64,000 nucleotides of DNA from Apostichopus japonicus (lineage: Eukaryota > Echinodermata > Holothuroidea > Aspidochirotida > Stichopodidae), in the NCBI RefSeq assembly GCF_037975245.1, contig NC_092580.1:263001-327000 (forward strand), read 5' to 3'. The stretch's first letter is position 1; each line of letters opens with the position of its first letter. Below the pieces are notes generated by a model that saw only the letters and a program-made list of their open reading frames with translations, was not told the origin of the DNA and made no database searches. Below are positions 59,061 through 64,000 of this stretch, piece after piece. A program made the translations under genes and the position numbers.

Positions 59061-60128
59061 ATGTTATCAAATTTTCTAGAAAATTATATTTCAACAATAA
59101 ATTTTATAATGCGAGGAGTAACCCAAAAGGCACATGGGATACCATTAACCAACTACTCCATAAAGGTCGTAAACAATCATCGTATCCCTCTTCTTTCAAG
59201 GATGGTGACAAAGAGATTAACACCGACCATGATATTGCTAATAAAATTTAATGACTTTTTCGTCAATCTGGGGCCATCACTGGCAAGTAAAATCAACCAC
59301 AAACGTAAATCACAGGAATCTGTTAACATTGATGTTAACACTCATTCCATGTTTTCTCATCCTGTCAGTGAGGAGGAGTTGTTAAAAACAGCAACCTCTT
59401 GCACGAAACCTGATAAAGCAGCTGGATACGATGATTTTAAGCCTGGCATTGTAAGACAAGTTATCTTATTTATTACCAAACCATTAACCCATATTTGCAA
59501 TTTGTCGTTCAGTACCGGTATTTTCCCTGATATGCTAAAAATTGCCAAGGTCATCCTTGTCTTTAAGAAAGGGGATTCAGAAAACTTTGAAAATTATCAA
59601 CCTATATCACTATTATCATGTTTTTCCAAAATAGTTGAAAGGCTTCTGTATAATCGTATTTTTAACTTTATTTCAAAATATAACATTTTATGCCAGAAAC
59701 AGTATGGATTCCGTCCTGAACACTCCACTGAGCTAGCACTAGCTGATGCCATTGACAATTTGTATAGTAATCTTGACAAGAATAGTACCTGTGTCAGGGT
59801 TTTCCTGGACCTCTCAAAGGCCTTTGACACAATAGACCACACAATTCTGCTTAATAAATTACACTGTTACGGCATAAGAGGAACCCCCCTAAAATGGATC
59901 GACAGTTACTTAGCAAACCGCTACCAATATACATCCTACAAAAATGCTCATTCCCAACCGGAGAGAATTCAATGTGGTGTGCCACAAGGCTCTATATTTG
60001 GTCCATTGCTTTTTATCCTATATGTTAATGACATTACCAATGTTTCTGATAAAGTTAAAGTTGTTTTGTTTGCTGACGACACAAATATTTTCTTTGTATC
60101 ACAATCGAGAACTTTATTTCATATTTAA
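59061..60128 (+). pseudogene. LINE reverse transcriptase domain
   Basis: A long 355-codon frame contains PISLLSCFSKIVERLLYNRI, RVFLDLSKAFDTIDHTILL, QCGVPQGSIFGPLLF and VVLFADDTNIFF. These are RT motifs for fingers, palm A, B and C, with FADD as the catalytic motif. It stops at 60126-60128 shortly after the palm. The thumb continues in other frames at 60183-60383 and 60545-60892. The first part overlaps a separate frame (58679-59251), so a frameshift lies near 59250. Confidence 0.85.
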
Positions 60129-60182
60129 GTATCAACTGAATTAGACAAGTTCAGCGACTGGTTCGCTGGCAACAAATTATCA

Positions 60183-60895
60183 TTGAATATTGATAAAACA
60201 AACTATATAGTTTTTAATACTTATAAAAATTTTACATGGAATGCTGATATTACTATGGGTGGTAAAAGACTACAACAAGTCAATAGTACTAGATTTTTAG
60301 GCGTATATATAGATCATGAACTTAAATGGTGTGACCACATTACAACTGTCTGTAAAAAAGTTGCAAAAACACCAGTGTTTTAGCTAAGCTTAAGCATTAT
60401 CTGCCACACACATATTAAAGATTCTCTATCAGACATTAGTCCAGCCACATATTACGTATTGTTGTAACATATGGTCTGGTACTAGATATACCAATCTGAA
60501 TCCCATTTGTATTACACAGAAGAAAGCAGTCCGCCATATAACACATGCCAAACCAGAGGGACCACACAAATCCTCTTTTTAAGCGTTCTAAGTTGTTAAA
60601 AGCTGATGACATTATTAGAGTTAACCTTGCTACATTTGCTTATAAGGCCTGGAATGGACTGTTACCAAATGCTTTTAATGACTACTTAATATGTAACAGT
60701 GATATTCATCATTACAATACCAGATCTTCAGGCAATGCACATTATAACAGGTATAATTCTACAATGGGGATGTTATCACTGAGGGCACGTACAATCAAAA
60801 CTTGGAATTCTCTATCAGGCAATATTACAAATAAACCTTCTGCAAAATCATTCAGAAGAAACTTTATTCAAAAAATTATTGCGTCTTATTAATTG
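60183..60895 (+). pseudogene. LINE RT thumb and C-terminal region
   Basis: 60183-60383 encodes the post-palm piece with FLGVYIDHELKWCDHI, the usual thumb motif of this LINE class. A break follows near 60383-60540. 60545-60892 encodes the C-terminal region (NLATFAYKAWNGLLP, HHYNTRSS, RARTIKTWNSL) ending in TAA. Order and motifs match CR1/L2-type ORF2 C-termini. Confidence 0.75.
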
Positions 60896-61600
60896 AACAT
60901 GTTCATTTTTTCTTATATATTTAGTTCACTTTTTCCTTTTCTTAACAGGGAGTCCTCTACTTTGTTAAGCCATCTGAAGATTTTTTAGAGGACTTCCTAT
61001 CACATTGTATATATTCACGTGATAAAACAAATAAATCAAATCAAATCAAATTTGTGAATAGGACTGCATAATGCAATTTTAGCCTAGTATGTTAATTATT
61101 TAATGTCTATTCTCCTCAAGATGAGCTTCATTCTCAAAAGTTATACCTGAACTTACATTTTATGCCTATGTTTGCTAGCTGGGTCATCTACTTGGTTAAT
61201 TTCAGTGGAACAGGTGCCCCCAATGTTTCTTCTCCTCTTTTCTGCTTGCATGTGTTCCTCTCATTCCTTAATTTGTCCATCAACTTCATGCTCCAGTACT
61301 CCTGTTTCAAAAGGAATTATAAATAATATCGAATGCTCTATGTTCACATACTAGGTAATCACCAATCACAATAAATCCCATTCCAACCCCATAGCTTCAA
61401 GCACACACACATCTAATCAAATACAAGCACATGCTGTTTGAAAGCCGTTATTTCCTATTCACAGTTGGTTTGGTCTACCAAACACTCTGAAATTCTCTAC
61501 AAAGACAACGATGCACAGAGCTGACCTTGGCAACCTAGCATAAGGAATTATATTTTACCCAGCCCAGACACAATAGCATGTGCATATCAACATTACTTAC

Positions 61601-61752
61601 TACAGGATGAGCTCCAGGTATATGGCTGCCTTTCCCAGGAACGGGTACCCCCGCTGCCTCTGAGTAGTGGGCAGTTTAAGTGCAGCTCGTAGATTGCTCA
61701 ACAGCATGTCCCTTCCCAGTCCTGCTGTCAGTACACTACAACCAGTTTGTAC
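61601..61752 (-). CDS. Unassigned exon with canonical splice sites
   Basis: This 152-bp minus-strand segment lies between acceptor ttacctgtag and donor GTAAGTAATG and is open throughout. It encodes VQTGCSVLTAGLGRDMLLSN and on to GYPFLGKAAIYLELIL, ending in phase 2 (TA). Strong splice sites and a helical leucine/alanine-rich composition suggest a real exon, perhaps from a helical-repeat protein. The family is unknown and it does not look like adducin. Confidence 0.45.
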
Positions 61753-61829
61753 CTACAGGTAATGAAAGAAATTAATGAAAAATAATATGGCACAAAAGAG
61801 GGGTATAATTAAGAAGACACTGCAACTGC

Positions 61830-62348
61830 GTGGCCTCTCCAAAGACTTTCCAATTCAGGCAGAATATGATCATATCACAACCCTATGAGTATAATGCAAG
61901 AAGTAAGACTCCATTTGCTCCAACAAGCCAATGCAGAGATGTAATAGTTGTGAATGTCACCATGGATACATTTGTTATTGATTACCATCAAAGTAACAAG
62001 TTGTGCTTAATGGGTGAAATGAAAAGAAGAAGGGATCACAAGGTACAATGTCCAGGCAATGAGAGCTGTTCAGCAAAGATGCCCTATTTCGGAGATCATG
62101 AACAAAATGGTGGAAAGATTTGTGAATCCAAATTACTTACAGCTAAGAATCCACTAACGGTCAAGTGTCTCACAACTGATGCTGATGGCAAGGCATGTAA
62201 AGGGTTCAGTAGTACAATGGCTGTAACTACTCATTCTGAAAGTGAACTTAACCTGTTAGATCAAGTTCACCTACTCAAGTCACTCCGCAGAGCACTGACT
62301 ATATTAAAGCAGTATTCTCCTCTATGTTCCTGCAAAAACTGTGACTAA
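61830..62348 (+). pseudogene. Probable DNA-transposase core fragment
   Basis: This is a 172-codon plus-strand frame. Near its middle is KRRRDHKVQCPGNESCSAKM, then GKICESKLL, CLTTDADGKACKG and LDQVHLLKSLRRAL. The TTDxDGKA acidic motif, followed by a D/H-rich helix, resembles the RNase H-like core of transposases found in many invertebrate repeats; this is my pattern judgement. It ends just before a LINE tail, so it is likely one of several nested fragments. Confidence 0.35.
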
Positions 62349-62355
62349 GAAGCAC

Positions 62356-62960
62356 TTGACAATCTTATAAATACCTGGGGAGAAACCATCACTGATAAAT
62401 TGGAGTGGGATGAACATGTAAAACGTACTCTAGCAAAAACTAATCAGCGTATGTTCTATTACAGAAGCTTAATTTATTCAGACTAGACCAACTCTCATTT
62501 CTCTATTCTATATTAAAATTGGCAATCAAGACCACCATTACATTCTGTTTAGCAGCGTGGGGTGAAAATACTACTGCTAGAGACATGACCAAGTTAAATA
62601 GACTAGTTTCTAAAGCAAGGAAAGTTTGTCGGTCACATTACCTCAGTTCAGTAGATGAGTTGCTTGTCAGAGTATCACAGAGTAATATGAAGTCAATCAT
62701 GTCATCCCAACATCCTCTGGGGCATCGGGTAGATTACAGCAATCAAACGGGCAGACTAATTGTCATGAGATGCTGAACCGAGAGATACAGGCGTTCTTTC
62801 TTGCAAAGGGCTATTCTCAATCTTGCCAATGAATTATGTAGGAAATAGGCCAAATATATGTGTCAGAACATGGACTTAGTAGTCTTAATTTTTCGTTTTA
62901 AGAATCAGATTTTTATGTATTTCGATGTATTTATGAATGTCAATTTTTATGGTCAATAAA
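62356..62960 (+). mobile_element. 3' end of a second LINE
   Basis: Translations in two or three frames give WGETITDKLEWDEHVKRTLA and RMFYYRSL, then the end of a CR1/jockey-type ORF2 at 62519-62776 (ITFCLAAWGE...; QHPLGHRVDYSNQTGR). The KYLGxxIDxKLxWxxH-like and SHPL...LLPSGRRY-like motifs are standard for LINE C-termini. The 3' UTR ends near gtcaataaagatccttatat. Only the 3' part is present (5' truncation), with stops throughout. Confidence 0.7.
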
Positions 62961-64000
62961 GATCCTTATATCTTAAATATCAAAAGCACTTTATCAACAT
63001 GTTTAGACTGCCTTGCAAAGTACTACAGTGGAAATCATTCACATTGCCCAAAGCATTCATTTGTATGCAAGAGGCCAGGAAGTACACATTTCCATGTATG
63101 CCAAATGCTACAAAGGGTTCTCTGCTAATATCGCACACTGACAGCAGGAAGCTAAACCAAATACCTGAGACACCCACCTGCAGCAAACATTATGGTCCAC
63201 TCGTTTTGAGACTTAATTCCACTCAAATGTAGATACCGTCAATTAGGCTTTCACTGTGACCAATCCAAAACATAGTACCACATTTTCATGCAATGGTCAG
63301 TACAGGGACTACAGTTCCATACACATAACATATAATGTGCCTGGAGAGTCCATAGCCAGGAAGATGGAAGGTGCAGTATTAAAGGTGAGCTCAAATAGTC
63401 CATATATCCAGACTCTGAAATAGATGCAAAGAAAACAGCAATGTGATGAATGACGTAAGAGAGGCAGCTAGAGCATACAGAAGGAAGAGAGCACAACTCA
63501 GAGAGAGAAAGTACAAGCTACATGGTAGAACTATAAACATAAACCAGTCCAGTATCTATAAGAAAGATCAACTGATTCATGACCAGTTACTCTAGGATGA
63601 AAAACTACACTGATGATAAAGATGACAATATTTATCCGTGATGCCAGTAATTTGTAAACTGAGTCTATCCACACTCACTGTTATGAGTTAAAACAGTATC
63701 ACTCATTCAGGGAAGTAGGCAATCAAGCTGATGACCATAAACTTGGCAAGTGCCATCAAACTTTCAAGGCTTTCTGCAATGCACTGCAAGATACTGTTGA
63801 GAGATGTGACATCTCTCTCCACATGTAGGCTGTTGTGGCATATGTAGGAGATGTCAAATGGTTTGGTCCTTAAGATTTCTTTACTTTGCACAATACTTTG
63901 AAGAGCATATATGTCAGAATGTGGACTCTGCTGTTAGCATTGTGAAAATAATGCCATATGCTGGTGCCCCTGGCTTACTGATGGTGTAGGCACCTGTCCA
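62961..64000. other. No clear gene; coding-like shreds
   Basis: Short frames such as VREAARAYRRKRAQLRERKY (plus, about 63450-63520) and a minus frame at 63703-63891 look coding-like but lack splice sites or family motifs. The phrase catatatg(tg)tcagaa(t/c)(g/a)tggact recurs at about 62866 and 63908, so repeat-derived sequence is likely. Confidence 0.3.

Larger units (their letters stand above)
56660..61056 (+). mobile_element. CR1/L2-group LINE, decayed
   Basis: Plus-strand order is ORF1 with CCHC knuckles (from 56803), an ORF2 with apurinic-type endonuclease (about 57990-58720), reverse transcriptase (about 59250-60370) and a C-terminal region (to 60892). The 3' end carries an aaatcaaatcaaatcaaat microsatellite tail (about 61029-61050), usual for this LINE group. 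Each ORF has several stops or frameshifts. It lies at higher coordinates than the adducin exons, possibly in an upstream adducin intron. Confidence 0.85.

Overview
This is a eukaryotic, intron-bearing, AT-rich animal genome fragment. Recognisable host genes are split into short exons with GT-AG junctions. The exons can be assigned to adducin (membrane skeleton) and SRP68 (signal recognition particle), and one more belongs to an ABCC/MRP-type ABC transporter. The transposon mix (Ty3/gypsy, jockey-like and CR1/L2-like LINEs, hAT derivatives), long TA tracts, poly-G/C runs and tracts built on TAGGCCTA suggest a marine invertebrate. An echinoderm, perhaps a sea cucumber, is my best guess, but that is inference.

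Layout. 1-2.2 kb: interspersed repeat, then a ~1 kb palindrome-array transposon (1212-2197). 2.5-9.9 kb: exons of an unrecognised plus-strand gene, with tandem and foldback repeats in its introns. 10-14 kb: TA tracts, a perfect 75-bp inverted repeat and a second palindrome-array transposon (12224-13990). 14.3-19.3 kb: a MITE-like foldback, a minus-strand jockey-like LINE fragment split by a hAT element with a perfect 8-bp target duplication, and nested hAT-family and other repeats. 19.3-20.7 kb: five tandem 152-bp units, each with Pol III-type A and B boxes, then two more tRNA-like modules and a GC-rich minisatellite. 22.2-23.8 kb: the last two exons of SRP68 (minus). 24.4-28.6 kb: a fuller copy of the same jockey-like LINE (minus). 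28.9-30.9 kb: a ~69-bp minisatellite flanked by two copies of an ABCC exon segment. 32.5-34.4 kb: a young, internally deleted gypsy-type LTR element with matching LTRs and a 5-bp target duplication. 37.6-42.6 kb: a decayed, 3'-truncated gypsy element on the plus strand, itself hit by a hAT MITE. 46.3-54.2 kb: five consecutive adducin exons (minus), with a separate plus-strand gene (51.07-52.2 kb) nested in one intron. 56.6-61.1 kb: a decayed CR1/L2-like LINE (plus). 61.6-64 kb: an unassigned exon, a transposase-like fragment and another LINE tail.

The host genes are ordinary housekeeping or cytoskeletal functions. Most of the window is layered mobile DNA, and several insertions can be ordered in time because one element interrupts another. 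The most unusual material is a group of elements made of arrays of short perfect palindromes. Two of these share ATGGC(G/A)(G/A)GCC termini and apparent 8-bp target duplications although their internal palindromes are unrelated. The Pol III-box tandem array is the next most unusual feature.
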